This document shows, one piece after another, positions 1 through 8,344 of a stretch of 34,881 nt of DNA. Both the position numbers and the translations under genes were made by a program. Under the pieces are notes generated by a model. It saw only the letters and a program-made list of their open reading frames with translations. It was not told where the DNA came from and searched no databases. The DNA comes from Gordonia effusa NBRC 100432 (lineage in GTDB: Bacteria > Actinomycetota > Actinomycetes > Mycobacteriales > Mycobacteriaceae), in NCBI RefSeq assembly GCF_000241305.1, contig NZ_BAEH01000128.1, positions 1-34,881 on the forward strand, written 5' to 3'. Every line of letters starts with the position of its first letter. The stretch's first letter is position 1.

Positions 1-47
1 AAACCGATGTCGGGGCCATTCGTGTTAGTCAGTCTGTAATCGCAAGC

Positions 48-66
48 CGCTCAACACAATTGAGCG
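48..66 (-). terminator. Candidate hairpin terminator after fadE25
   Basis: CGCTCAA at 48-54 and TTGAGCG at 60-66 form a perfect 7-bp stem with a 5-nt loop, 7 bases past the fadE25 stop on the minus strand. There is no clear run of T after it, as is usual in actinobacteria, so a terminator role is inferred from position and shape. Confidence 0.5.
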
Positions 67-73
67 ACTATGG

Positions 74-1237
74 CTAGCGAAGCAGCGCGCGGCTCATCAC
101 GACGCGCTGAATCTGGTTGGTGCCCTCGTAGATCTGGGTGATCTTCGCATCGCGCATCATGCGCTCAACCGGGAAGTCGCGGGTGTAGCCGGCACCACCG
201 AATAGCTGCACGGCGTCGGTGGTCACCTCCATCGCCACGTCGGAGGCGAAACACTTCGACGCCGACGAGATGAAGCCGAGGTTCTGCTCGCCGCGCTCGG
301 CACGGGCCGCCGAGGTGTACACCATCAGACGCGCCGCTTCGACCTTCATCGCCATGTCGGCGATCATGAACTCCACCCCCTGGAACGTGCTGATGGCCTT
401 GCCGAACTGCTTGCGGTCCTTGACGTATTCGATGGCCTTGTCGAGCGCGCCCTGCGCGATGCCGACGGCCTGCGCACCGATGGTCGGGCGGGTGTGATCG
501 AGGGTCTGCAGCGCGGTCTTGAAGCCGGTGCCCTCCGCGCCGATGATGCGATCGGCGGGAATGGTGCACTCCTCGAAGTAAAGTTCCGCGGTCGGCGAAC
601 CCTTGATTCCGAGCTTCTTTTCCAACGGTCCGACGGTGAAGCCGGGATCATCCTTGTGGACCATGAACGCCGAGATGCCGTTCGCGCGCTTGTCCGCGTC
701 GGTCACCGCCATCACGGTGTACCAGCTGGACTTACCACCGTTGGTGATCCAGCACTTGGTGCCGTTGAGCACCCAGTTGTCGCCGTCCTTGCGGGCGCGA
801 GTCTTCATCGATGCGGCATCCGAACCTGCCTCGCGCTCGGACAGCGCGTAGGACGCCATCGCCTCACCCGAAGCGATCGACGGCAGAACCTGCTTCTTGA
901 GCTCGTCCGAGCCATTGAGAATCAGCCCCATGGTGCCGAGTTTGTTGACCGCCGGGATGAGCGACGACGAACCGCACACACGGGCGACTTCTTCGATCAC
1001 GATGCAGGAAGCGACCGAGTCGGCGCCCTGGCCGTCGTATTCCTCGGGCACGTGAATGGCGTTGAAACCCGACGCGATCAGCGCGTCAAGCGCCTCCTGC
1101 GGAAAGCGTGCCTCTTCGTCGACGGCTGCCGCATAGGGCTCGATCTGCTTCTCGGAGAGGTCGCGGATCGCCTCGCGCAGCGCGACATGCTCCTCGGGTA
1201 GCTGGAAAAGTTCGAAATCGGGGTTACCGAAACCCAT
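74..1237 (-). CDS. fadE25: Acyl-CoA dehydrogenase, FadE25 type
   Basis: A 387-residue FAD-dependent acyl-CoA dehydrogenase that introduces the alpha-beta double bond into acyl-CoA thioesters in beta-oxidation. The full family layout is present: an N-terminal helical domain, a middle beta domain containing YALSEREAGSDA and WITNGG, and a C-terminal helical domain with RKQFGKAISTFQ and QLFGGAGYTRDFPVERMMRD. The usual catalytic glutamate is in IYEGTNQIQR, near residue 371. The start is supported by AGGAG six bases upstream of ATG. Its place beside purE/purK and the accD5-accA3 block matches fadE25 (Rv3274c) of M. tuberculosis. Two palindromes resembling TetR operators lie just upstream, so control by the neighbouring TetR protein is likely. 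Exact chain-length preference cannot be read from the sequence. Confidence 0.93.
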   Translation of the reverse strand: MGFGNPDFELFQLPEEHVALREAIRDLSEKQIEPYAAAVDEEARFPQEALDALIASGFNAIHVPEEYDGQGADSVASCIVIEEVARVCGSSSLIPAVNKLGTMGLILNGSDELKKQVLPSIASGEAMASYALSEREAGSDAASMKTRARKDGDNWVLNGTKCWITNGGKSSWYTVMAVTDADKRANGISAFMVHKDDPGFTVGPLEKKLGIKGSPTAELYFEECTIPADRIIGAEGTGFKTALQTLDHTRPTIGAQAVGIAQGALDKAIEYVKDRKQFGKAISTFQGVEFMIADMAMKVEAARLMVYTSAARAERGEQNLGFISSASKCFASDVAMEVTTDAVQLFGGAGYTRDFPVERMMRDAKITQIYEGTNQIQRVVMSRALLR

Positions 1238-1250
1238 GACAGCTCCTTAC

Positions 1251-1305
1251 GACACTCAGTGCCAAAGTAATGTGGTAATTACAGTTCATCACGGCACTCA
1301 GTGCC
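1251..1305. promoter_or_regulatory. Paired palindromic operator candidates upstream of fadE25
   Basis: GACACTCAGTGCC (1251-1263) and GGCACTCAGTGCC (1293-1305) are two nearly identical 13-bp sequences with centres 42 bp apart, about four DNA turns. The second is a perfect 6-1-6 palindrome; the first has one arm mismatch. They lie in the gap between the fadE25 start and the end of the TetR gene. Related GGCACnnnGTGCC sites occur at 2052-2064, just before the TetR start, and at 1452-1464 inside the TetR coding region. The pattern fits operators of the neighbouring TetR protein; this is inferred, not demonstrated. Confidence 0.6.
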
Positions 1306-1328
1306 GCGTCAATCCTTCGGGGCAGCTC

Positions 1329-2036
1329 TCATTGTCGCCGACTCCCGTCCTCGCTACGCAGATGTTCACCGACTTCGCGGGCCACCTCCTCCGACGTCGC
1401 GCCCGCGTCGAAGGTGACGACAGCAACTCGTCGTCGATCAGAAGACCCGTCGGCACCGAGTGCCAGACGTATGCGGTCAAGTTCACGCCGCAATCGCCCG
1501 ATGGTCGCGGTTCGGTCGCCGCGAATCATCGCCCTCAGCAGATAGTTATGCGCACCGGTAACCGCGGCCGCATAACCGGCCAGGTGAGCGGCCGATTCGT
1601 CGGGCAAACGCCGGCGCAGATCCTCCTCGAACATCCGCTGGTAGCGGTAGGTCGTCACCAGTTCGCGGTCACGCAGCGCCGGCACCTCTTGCACGACGCG
1701 GAATCGACGCACGGCCAGCTCACGGGTACGTGAGAAATGCGTGAATACGATCTCGGCGGCCGAACACGGCGCACTCCACGGAGCCCCTCCCACGGTGACG
1801 AGGTGGTTGGCCACTCGCGCGAAAAGTGCTTCGTGATCTGCGAAGATCACATCCTCTTTGGAACCGAACTGACGGAAGAAGGTCCGGCGCGAAATGCCAG
1901 CGGCCGCGGCGATTTGATCCACCGTCGTCGACTCGTAACTGTTCTCGGCGAACAACCGAATCGACTCGGTGACCACATGCACCCGGAAGTCCGCCTGATC
2001 ATCGACCGTTGGCTCGGAATCGCTCAGCATGCTCAT
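1329..2036 (-). CDS. TetR-family transcriptional regulator
   Basis: A 235-residue regulator whose N-terminal TetR DNA-binding domain is clear: a helix-turn-helix at about residues 36-63 with TTVDQIAAAAGISRRTFFRQF. The C-terminal half is the variable ligand-binding region, rich in Arg and Ala, and does not reveal the ligand. The ATG at 2036 (MSMLSDSEPT) is chosen because the frame upstream is not TetR-like and runs through the divergent promoter region; the ATG at 2030 is an alternative. A GGCACGCGGTGCC palindrome lies 16 bases upstream of the start, and similar sites lie before fadE25, so it probably represses itself and fadE25, with an acyl-CoA-type ligand plausible. It has no counterpart here in the M. 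tuberculosis block. Confidence 0.85.
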   Translation of the reverse strand: MSMLSDSEPTVDDQADFRVHVVTESIRLFAENSYESTTVDQIAAAAGISRRTFFRQFGSKEDVIFADHEALFARVANHLVTVGGAPWSAPCSAAEIVFTHFSRTRELAVRRFRVVQEVPALRDRELVTTYRYQRMFEEDLRRRLPDESAAHLAGYAAAVTGAHNYLLRAMIRGDRTATIGRLRRELDRIRLALGADGSSDRRRVAVVTFDAGATSEEVAREVGEHLRSEDGSRRQ

Positions 2037-2051
2037 AAGTATTGCTGATCC

Positions 2052-2064
2052 GGCACGCGGTGCC
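2052..2064. promoter_or_regulatory. Operator candidate in the TetR/nitroreductase divergent gap
   Basis: GGCACGCGGTGCC is an inverted repeat with five-base arms and a three-base centre. It sits between the TetR start at 2036 and the divergent reductase start at 2122. It shares the GGCAC and GTGCC arms with the sites before fadE25, suggesting TetR autoregulation and perhaps joint control of the plus-strand genes. Confidence 0.55.
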
Positions 2065-2121
2065 ACCACTGTTTCGAAGACGGGTGAGCCAAACCGGTGC
2101 CGGGCGCATATCGTGGAGCAC

Positions 2122-2496
2122 ATGAAAATTCCTATGGCAGTGGCCCGTTTCAACAAGCGCGTGACCAACCCTATCCAGGGACTGTGGGCACCCCGGCTGG
2201 CGCCGTGGGCCGTGGTCGAACATGTCGGGCGTAAGTCGGGCACAAAATATTCGACGCCGGTGCTCGCCTGGGTACAGGATGGCCGACTGTCGATCGTGCT
2301 CACCTACGGCCCTAACACGGACTGGGTGCGTAACGTCCAAGCGGCCGGAAACTTTGAGATCATCCGTAAGTCGAAGAAGTTCAAAGTCGTTGGGCCGCGG
2401 GTCATTCCGTCCGACTCACCCGACATCGTCAAGGGTGCCCGGGTACCGGCTAAAGGGTTCGAGTCGGTTCTGAACGGCACCGTACTTCCCGCATGA
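2122..2496 (+). CDS. Deazaflavin (F420)-dependent nitroreductase family protein
   Basis: A 124-residue protein of the small split-barrel deazaflavin-dependent nitroreductase (DDN-like) family, many members of which use cofactor F420H2 to reduce substrates in mycobacteria and relatives. The family signature is seen in VEHVGRKSGTKYSTPV, followed by a strand-rich stretch (LSIVLTYGPNTDWVRNVQAAG) with the usual WVRN segment. The length is typical. The ATG at 2122 is preceded by GGAG seven bases upstream and starts a protein that matches the family from its first helix; earlier in-frame codons would overlap the TetR operator. The gene overlaps the next one by ATGA, indicating translational coupling. 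Its substrate is unknown. Confidence 0.82.
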   Translation: MKIPMAVARFNKRVTNPIQGLWAPRLAPWAVVEHVGRKSGTKYSTPVLAWVQDGRLSIVLTYGPNTDWVRNVQAAGNFEIIRKSKKFKVVGPRVIPSDSPDIVKGARVPAKGFESVLNGTVLPA

Positions 2497-3326
2497 GCGC
2501 CACGATCGATCCGCTCGACGACTTCACCCCCGGCATCTTCACCCATCGCGGCGTCACACATCGCACCTACACCAAAGGGACGGGACCGGCAGTCATAGTG
2601 ATGGCCGAGATCCCCGGCATCACACCGAAGGTCGCCGACTTCGCGCGTCGTGTCGCCGATCGCGGCATGACAGTCGTGATGCCATCACTATTCGGCGAGG
2701 ACGGACTCGACGCCAATATCTCCTCGATCGGCGATGTCCCCGCAGTTGCCAGGGCGATGACCAAAGTCGCGGGCCGTATCTGCATCAGTCGCGAGTTCAC
2801 CCAACTGGCGACAGGTAAGTCCTCGCCAGTAGTCACCTGGTTACGCGCACTGGCCGCCGATGCCCACGAGCGGTTCGGCGGCCCCGGTGTCGGTGCGGTG
2901 GGTATGTGCTTCACCGGCGGGTTCGCGCTGGCGATGTCGGTCGACGATCGGATGCTCGCACCCGTGCTGTCCCAGCCGTCGCTGCCCTTCCGCCCAGTGG
3001 GCAACGCACGCAATATCGACATCACTGCGCGCGACCTCGACAAGGTCAAAGTGCGTTGTGCCGCCGGGCTGCAGGTGCTCGGTCTTCGTTTCGAGGGTGA
3101 CAAACTCGCTCCGGGCGCTCGATTCGACTACCTGCGCGAACAGCTCGGCGACGCGTTCATCGGGGTCGAGTTACCCGACAGCACCGCGAATCCCGACGCA
3201 CAGATCGCGCCACATTCGGTTCTCACCGAACACCTCATCGACGAACCGGGTGAACCGACCCACGACACCCTGTTGCAGGTTCTCGACTTCTTCGCGACGA
3301 AACTCGAGGTGGAGCCGGTCGGCTAG
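2493..3326 (+). CDS. Dienelactone hydrolase family protein
   Basis: A 277-residue alpha/beta-hydrolase of the dienelactone hydrolase family, whose members use a Cys-Asp-His triad. The nucleophile motif is G-M-C-F-T-G-G with Cys139. An early AEIPGITP segment probably forms the oxyanion region, and APHSVLTEHL near the end carries the likely catalytic His. In characterised homologues the enzyme opens dienelactones of chloroaromatic breakdown, but many actinobacterial members have unknown substrates and no other aromatic-degradation genes are nearby. It starts inside the stop of the preceding nitroreductase (ATGA overlap), so the two are made together. Confidence 0.85.
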   Translation: MSATIDPLDDFTPGIFTHRGVTHRTYTKGTGPAVIVMAEIPGITPKVADFARRVADRGMTVVMPSLFGEDGLDANISSIGDVPAVARAMTKVAGRICISREFTQLATGKSSPVVTWLRALAADAHERFGGPGVGAVGMCFTGGFALAMSVDDRMLAPVLSQPSLPFRPVGNARNIDITARDLDKVKVRCAAGLQVLGLRFEGDKLAPGARFDYLREQLGDAFIGVELPDSTANPDAQIAPHSVLTEHLIDEPGEPTHDTLLQVLDFFATKLEVEPVG

Positions 3327-3375
3327 AGCCAACACCGCCGAGGACCCGCCGGCTGCGATCTGCGAACCTTAACCA

Positions 3376-4068
3376 GTGACCACATCGCATCCGCTCGACG
3401 ACCCGATCAACAACGCGCTCTTTGGGCGCCAATCGAGCTTGGCGCAGGCGAAGGGGCGGGTTGCCCGATTCCATCCCGACATCTCGCTGTTCTACGCGCA
3501 TCCTCGCGAGCTGACCGATCAGGACTGGGCCGACCTCGCCGCTCTGTCGTCGGGTACGACGGCGTCGGTGCGCGATCGCCGCGGACCGGTTCCGGCTGGT
3601 TGGAAGGTAGTGGAAACCATTGAGCTGATTCAGTATTCGGGCGAATTCGTCGACACCGAACCGGCCGGTGACGCCCCGAAGGTGGTTGAGCTGACCGTCG
3701 CGGATGTTTCCGAGATGACCGCGCTGGTGCGGCTCACCAACCCCGGACCATTTCTCGGGCGAACCATCGAATTGGGTACTTACCTGGGCGTTCGCGATGA
3801 CGACGGTGCGCTCATCGCGATGGCTGGCGAACGGATGCGACCCGACGGCTGGACCGAAATCAGCGCGGTGTGCACCGCACCGGCTGCCCGCGGTCGTGGC
3901 CTCGCTACCACGCTGATCCGTGCCGTCGGCGCTGGGATCCGGGCACGCGGTGACCAACTATTCCTGCACACCAGCGCTGGCAATCCGGCGCGAAAGCTCT
4001 ACGAATCAATGGGATTCGAGCTGCGCAGCGAAGTGCCGCTCGAAGTGCTGCGGGGCCCACTCAGTTAG
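3376..4068 (+). CDS. GNAT family N-acetyltransferase
   Basis: A 230-residue acetyl-CoA-dependent acyltransferase. The GNAT fold is in the second half: EISAVCTAPAARGRGLATTL carries the R/Q-x-x-G-x-G/A acetyl-CoA pyrophosphate loop near residues 172-177, and LHTSAGNPARKLYESMGFEL is the usual C-terminal strand-helix. The first 100 residues are an extra N-terminal region. The start is GTG at 3376, 49 bases after the dienelactone hydrolase gene. It ends in a 4-base convergent overlap with the minus-strand DinB-like gene. The acceptor is unknown. Confidence 0.85.
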   Translation: MTTSHPLDDPINNALFGRQSSLAQAKGRVARFHPDISLFYAHPRELTDQDWADLAALSSGTTASVRDRRGPVPAGWKVVETIELIQYSGEFVDTEPAGDAPKVVELTVADVSEMTALVRLTNPGPFLGRTIELGTYLGVRDDDGALIAMAGERMRPDGWTEISAVCTAPAARGRGLATTLIRAVGAGIRARGDQLFLHTSAGNPARKLYESMGFELRSEVPLEVLRGPLS

Positions 4069-4550
4069 GCGGATGCCCCGACTACGTCGGCGCAGATCTG
4101 CAGGTGACCGGTATGCTGCGTCAACTCGCGCAGCACATGCAAGAGTACGAATTCCGGTGTCGACTCCGCGGCGTCGGGACGTGTCGTGCCGGCCGCCGAC
4201 GGGTTGCGAACCCCCTCGGTGCGCGCGATCGCCACTCCGGTAGGGACTCGGGATCTGGCCCGCGCCAACAGTTCTCGCGCCTGATCGACGGTTCCCCGCG
4301 CGCGGAACTCGGCGTCCCGATCGCGGGGTATCGTCTCACCCGCTACGAACGACCCGAACCAGTAGCCGATCATTCCATCGATGTGGGCGACGAGCGCGAA
4401 GACCGAATTGACGCCGGGCACATGGGGTGTCGCGTTCACGGTCACGTCGTCGCAGCGATCGAGCACACCGGCGATGCAGTCGAAGGTCTCGTCGATGATC
4501 AAGTCATACGCCGAGAACAGGGCGTCGTCGGGGCGATCGGTGACCGTCAC
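4065..4550 (-). CDS. DinB-like (DUF664/MDMPI-type) protein
   Basis: A 161-residue predicted four-helix protein of the DinB/mycothiol-dependent isomerase superfamily. Histidines suited to metal binding are spaced as in the family: one in LVAHIDGMIGYW, and two in LLHVLRELTQHTGHLQICAD near the C-terminus. Related proteins are metal-dependent thiol (mycothiol or bacillithiol) transferases, but this one cannot be assigned a reaction. The start is GTG at 4550, four bases after the purE stop, so it is probably the last gene of a purK-purE-dinB transcript. Confidence 0.75.
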   Translation of the reverse strand: MTVTDRPDDALFSAYDLIIDETFDCIAGVLDRCDDVTVNATPHVPGVNSVFALVAHIDGMIGYWFGSFVAGETIPRDRDAEFRARGTVDQARELLARARSRVPTGVAIARTEGVRNPSAAGTTRPDAAESTPEFVLLHVLRELTQHTGHLQICADVVGASA

Positions 4551-4554
4551 AGGC

Positions 4555-5136
4555 TCAGTCCTCCAACAGTTTTCGACGCAAGCTCTCGTCTTTGTCGAGG
4601 ACCATCGTCTCCAGGTCGCGCTGAAAGTCGCTCATCCGGGCCTGTAGGTGCGGATCGGCGGCGGCCAGTATCCGGACCGCCAGCAGTCCGGCGTTACGCG
4701 CGCCGCCGATGGATACCGTCGCCACCGGCACGCCGGCCGGCATCTGGACGATCGACAATAGGGAGTCCATGCCGTCGAGAAACTTCAGCGGCACCGGCAC
4801 CCCGATCACCGGCAACGGTGTCGCCGACGCCACCATCCCGGGCAAGTGCGCCGCCCCACCGGCACCGGCGATGATCACCGAAATACCCCGTGCCGCAGCA
4901 CCTTTCGCATAGTCGATCATCCGCTGCGGCGTACGATGAGCGGAGACGACGCCAACCTCGAAGGGCACCCCGAACTCGGCCAGCGCCTGCGCGGCGGCCT
5001 GCATGGTCGGCCAGTCCGAATCGCTGCCCATGATGAGTCCGACCCGCGGCAAGGCTACCGCAGCCGTAGCGTCGTCACCCACGGGCAATTCTCCTGCGGG
5101 AGTGTCGGTTTCAAGCTTTTCGTCGAACTCGGCCAT
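4555..5136 (-). CDS. purE: N5-carboxyaminoimidazole ribonucleotide mutase
   Basis: PurE class I, which moves the carboxylate of N5-CAIR to carbon 4 in de novo purine synthesis, in the cytoplasm. Key motifs: GSDSDWPTM at about 37-45, SAHRTP at 65-70 (with the catalytic His) and GGAAHLPGM at 93-101. There is a 30-residue low-conservation N-terminal tail before the core. The start is uncertain between ATG 5145 and ATG 5136; the latter is preferred because GAGAGGG lies nine bases upstream, whereas it abuts the former. Either start lies inside the end of purK, so translation is coupled. The purK-purE order and strand match M. tuberculosis. Confidence 0.95.
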   Translation of the reverse strand: MAEFDEKLETDTPAGELPVGDDATAAVALPRVGLIMGSDSDWPTMQAAAQALAEFGVPFEVGVVSAHRTPQRMIDYAKGAAARGISVIIAGAGGAAHLPGMVASATPLPVIGVPVPLKFLDGMDSLLSIVQMPAGVPVATVSIGGARNAGLLAVRILAAADPHLQARMSDFQRDLETMVLDKDESLRRKLLED

Positions 5137-6370
5137 CGTGTTCATCCCTCTCGGTAGTCCCCGTCGCGTTACCCGCGCCGTCGATCCACGCCGCGTGTGA
5201 CATCCAGTGGGCGGCACTTTCGGCGCGCTCACGCACTCTTACATCGGATTCACCGGGCCGTCCGACGATATTGACATGCCCGATCTTTCGGTCCGGACGC
5301 TCCCCCTTGCCGTATAAATGAACCTTGGCGTCGGGCATCCGCGCCATCAGGTGGTGTAGCCGTTCATCCATCGATATCGTCGGAGCCTCTTGTGCGCCAA
5401 GGATATTCGCCATCACCACAGCCTCCGAACGCGCTGCGGTGTCGCCGAGCGGATAGTCCAGCACCGCTCGCAGATGCTGCTCGAACTGCGATGTCACGGC
5501 GCCGTCCATCGTCCAGTGCCCGCTGTTATGCGGCCGCATCGCCAACTCGTTGACGAGTAACTCACCGTCGAGGGTTTCGAATAGCTCCATCGCCATCACC
5601 CCGACGACACCTAATTCCGCGGCCAAGGTCAATGCCATCTGCTGTGCCCGTTCGGCGACCGCCTCCGCCAGCCCGGGCGCCGGCGCGATTACCACCGCGC
5701 ATTGCCCGTGGCGCTGGACTGTCTCGACCACCGGCCACGCCGCCCCTTGACCATAGGGCGAGCGGCCGATCATCGCCGACAATTCGCGACGCATCGCCAC
5801 CTTTTGCTCAGCCATCAGGGTTGTCGAAGCATCCTCTGCGGCCCGATCGAAGGCGGCGAGGCCCGCAGCGCGATCATCGATCAGCCACACTCCCCGTCCG
5901 TCGTATCCACCGCGCACGGCTTTGAGCACAACCGCCCACCCATGCTGTTCGCCGAAGGCGACAAACCGCTCGCGCGCGTCGTCGCGAGGACCGGCCAAGT
6001 CGACGAATGCGGGAACTGGCAAGCCAAGTTCGGACAACTTCAGCCGCATCGCCATCTTGTCCTGCGCGAATCGCAGCGCCTTCGCCGGCGGCAACACCGT
6101 GACGCCTTCTGCCTCCAGCGCCTGAAGGTGTTCCAGCGGCACACCCTCGTGATCGAAGGTGAGCGCGATGGCGCCGTCCGCCGCACGCCGCAGATCGTCA
6201 AGATCATCATGCGAACCAATGACAACGTCTGCGCTCACGGCCGCGGCCGGATCCGCTGGCGACGACGCCAAAACGCGCAGCCCCTGCCCGAGCGCGATAG
6301 CCGCCTGGTGCGTCATTCGCGCCAGTTGACCACCGCCGATCATCGTCACCGTCGGCATATTCTCACTCAC
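5111..6370 (-). CDS. purK: N5-carboxyaminoimidazole ribonucleotide synthase
   Basis: PurK, an ATP-grasp enzyme that makes N5-CAIR from AIR, bicarbonate and ATP, supplying PurE. At 419 residues it is of normal length. The N-terminal pre-ATP-grasp fold begins [10 protein letters not shown]; the ATP-grasp core includes [16 protein letters not shown] and [29 protein letters not shown], the latter holding the metal-binding Glu and Asn residues; the C-terminal domain contains [20 protein letters not shown]. The start is ATG 6370, with ATG 6358 (MPTVTMIGG) as a close alternative. It heads the purK-purE-DinB operon and is divergent from the GtrA gene across about 120 bp. Confidence 0.95.
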   Translation of the reverse strand: MSENMPTVTMIGGGQLARMTHQAAIALGQGLRVLASSPADPAAAVSADVVIGSHDDLDDLRRAADGAIALTFDHEGVPLEHLQALEAEGVTVLPPAKALRFAQDKMAMRLKLSELGLPVPAFVDLAGPRDDARERFVAFGEQHGWAVVLKAVRGGYDGRGVWLIDDRAAGLAAFDRAAEDASTTLMAEQKVAMRRELSAMIGRSPYGQGAAWPVVETVQRHGQCAVVIAPAPGLAEAVAERAQQMALTLAAELGVVGVMAMELFETLDGELLVNELAMRPHNSGHWTMDGAVTSQFEQHLRAVLDYPLGDTAARSEAVVMANILGAQEAPTISMDERLHHLMARMPDAKVHLYGKGERPDRKIGHVNIVGRPGESDVRVRERAESAAHWMSHAAWIDGAGNATGTTERDEHDGRVRRKA

Positions 6371-6476
6371 TCGACCAGTCTTTCACGACCCGCCCGCACG
6401 ACTGTCGGGCCTGTCCGCCGTCGTGCGACGCATCTCTCATTTGTGCCCAGCGAAGTTACCGGGCGGTTGGGTTTCG

Positions 6477-6482
6477 TACACT
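6477..6482 (+). promoter_or_regulatory. -10 element for a leaderless GtrA transcript
   Basis: TACACT fits the actinobacterial TAnnnT -10 pattern and ends eight bases before GTG 6491, the distance expected if transcription starts at the start codon. No ribosome binding site precedes that GTG. No convincing -35 is seen. Confidence 0.4.
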
Positions 6483-6490
6483 TGCATCTT

Positions 6491-7051
6491 GTGCCGTTGA
6501 TCGACGACGTAATCGCCGCCCTGCCCGAGCCGATTCGTCGGCTCGTTATGCGGCATCACGAGCTCATTAAGTTCGCGGTCGTCGGAGGCACGACATTCAT
6601 CGTGGACATGGCGATCTACTACACCTTGACCTTTACGGTGCTCGAGCCGAAGCCAGTGATGGCGAAAATCATCTCCGGTGTCGTGGCGACCATCCTCAGC
6701 TACATCCTCAATCGTGAGTGGTCGTTCAAGAATCGCGGTGGACGCGAGCGGCATCACGAAGCGTTGCTCTTCTTCGCCATCAGCGGCATCGGCGTGATTC
6801 TTGCTGCCGCGCCGCTGTGGCTGGCCAACAACGTCTTTATGATGCGGTCCAATATCAGCGGCGTAGAACTGCTGGTCATCGACTTCGCCTTGAACTACAT
6901 CATCGGCAACCTTCTCCAGATGGCCTTCCGGTTCTGGGCACTGCGCAAATTCGCATTCCCCGAGGAGCAACTGCGTGGCGGCGATGCCGGGTCGACCGAT
7001 CTCCGCGCAACCTTCGACGAACTCACCGATGAGGAGCTCGGTCACGCTTAA
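6491..7051 (+). CDS. GtrA family membrane protein
   Basis: A 186-residue polytopic membrane protein of the GtrA/DPMS family, whose members help move lipid-linked sugars across the membrane or partner with glycosyltransferases in wall glycan assembly. Four hydrophobic segments are visible, at about residues 27-46, 58-76, 90-108 and 125-145, with the family motif LNREWSFKNRG after the second. A charged tail rich in Asp and Glu follows. GTG 6491 is taken as the start because the protein then begins shortly before the first helix and a -10 element lies at leaderless distance; the in-frame region upstream overlaps purK antisense. It corresponds in position to Rv3277 of M. tuberculosis. Its 3' end overlaps the convergent kinase gene by 29 bases. 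Confidence 0.85.
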   Translation: MPLIDDVIAALPEPIRRLVMRHHELIKFAVVGGTTFIVDMAIYYTLTFTVLEPKPVMAKIISGVVATILSYILNREWSFKNRGGRERHHEALLFFAISGIGVILAAAPLWLANNVFMMRSNISGVELLVIDFALNYIIGNLLQMAFRFWALRKFAFPEEQLRGGDAGSTDLRATFDELTDEELGHA

Positions 7052-8336
7052 CCGCGGTGACCTCCGGGCCGCTCGCCGGGACCACGATCGCGAATACCGT
7101 CGGATGTCGTGACACCAAGTCGAGGCGGCCACCGTCGGCTTCGATCAATGCGCGTGCCAACGCGAGCCCAACTCCACTTCCACGGCCGCCGGTGAACCCG
7201 CGCCGGAAAATCTTCGTCACCAATTCGTCGGGTACCCCACGCCCCTCGTCGCTGACGGTGATCCGCAACATCGGCGCCGACACCAGTCCAGCGGCACTGA
7301 TCGTGCACGTACCGGCACCGTGCTGCAGCGCGTTGTCGACCAGTACCGACAATGCCTCGCGCAAGCGAGATGGCTGAGAACTCCACGCCGTTGCGTCAGC
7401 CGCGACCCGCACGACGATCTGACGCCCCATCGCTTCGTAGGCGTGTGCGAAATCCTTACTCAACGTTGTGACGAGCTGAGCGACCTCGATCGGAATCGAC
7501 GGCACGTCGGACGACTCACGTGATGCCGCGACCATCTCGTCGAGATCCGACGACAACCGATCGACCTGTGCGGCCGCTGCCTCGGCCTCGACGACGACGT
7601 CGGGGTCGGCGTGCATCGACAGCTCGTCGAGCCGGAGCTGGATTGCCGTCAGTCGACTGCGCAATTGGTGCGATACCTCGCCGACGATCTCGCCTTCACG
7701 TTCCCAGCGGTCGGCGATTTCGCTGTTCGCGGCATCGAGCGCGGCGGAGAGCCGGTCAAGTTCGGCGATGCCGTATGTGCGCCACTCAGACCGGAAATCG
7801 CCCCTCGCCATCGCTCCGGCTCGATTGGCCAGATCGATCACCGGATCGGCGAGGCGACTCGCCGTGACCGCCGCGACAACGGTCGTAGCCGCAACCGATG
7901 CCACGACAATCGTTGCCACGATGCCAACGGCTGCCCACTGATCGTTGCGGACCGAATCGAGTGGTACGGAGAGTTGCAGGACGCCCAGCTCGCCGAGATC
8001 CATTCGATCGGTGTACAACGATCCGGTCGGAGGGTCACCGACGACAACCTCGGTCGTCCCCGGACGCGTACCCGACGTCGGGCGGCTTATCACCAAGATG
8101 CCGTCCTCGGGCACGAGCAGCCGGAATGCCGGATCGGTTCGGGCTATCCCGGCAACATCATTCGGGCCGATCTCGTCGCGGATCAACAACACCGACAACC
8201 TTTTGAGACGGTCCTCGAGGTCTTGATGCGCGTGGTCCGATACCCACCACCACGCGATCACCATCAGCGGTGCGCCCAGCAGGACACCCACGCCGGCCAC
8301 CATCGCGATCATCGACGTCAAGATGCGGTGTCGCAT
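7023..8336 (-). CDS. Two-component sensor histidine kinase
   Basis: A 437-residue membrane sensor kinase. Membrane segments lie at about 8-32 and 134-160, bounding an external sensor region of about 100 residues. A HAMP-like segment follows (LADPVIDLANRAGAMARGDF). The dimerisation domain carries GEVSHQLRSRLTAIQ with phosphoacceptor His223. The ATPase domain has the N box (VLVDNALQHG, Asn335), DEGRG at 363-367 and GRGSGVGLALA from 384. All catalytic boxes are intact. It lies 8 bases downstream of its response regulator in a PH-domain/regulator/kinase operon. The signal is not evident from sequence. M. tuberculosis has no kinase at this position in the block as I recall it. Confidence 0.93.
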   Translation of the reverse strand: MRHRILTSMIAMVAGVGVLLGAPLMVIAWWWVSDHAHQDLEDRLKRLSVLLIRDEIGPNDVAGIARTDPAFRLLVPEDGILVISRPTSGTRPGTTEVVVGDPPTGSLYTDRMDLGELGVLQLSVPLDSVRNDQWAAVGIVATIVVASVAATTVVAAVTASRLADPVIDLANRAGAMARGDFRSEWRTYGIAELDRLSAALDAANSEIADRWEREGEIVGEVSHQLRSRLTAIQLRLDELSMHADPDVVVEAEAAAAQVDRLSSDLDEMVAASRESSDVPSIPIEVAQLVTTLSKDFAHAYEAMGRQIVVRVAADATAWSSQPSRLREALSVLVDNALQHGAGTCTISAAGLVSAPMLRITVSDEGRGVPDELVTKIFRRGFTGGRGSGVGLALARALIEADGGRLDLVSRHPTVFAIVVPASGPEVTAVKRDRAPHR

Positions 8337-8344
8337 GTCGGCCC

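Noticed and set aside
5702..6490. Long N-terminal extension of the GtrA gene
   Set aside because: The in-frame region is antisense to purK and Arg/His-rich; the GtrA fold begins only after about 6490.
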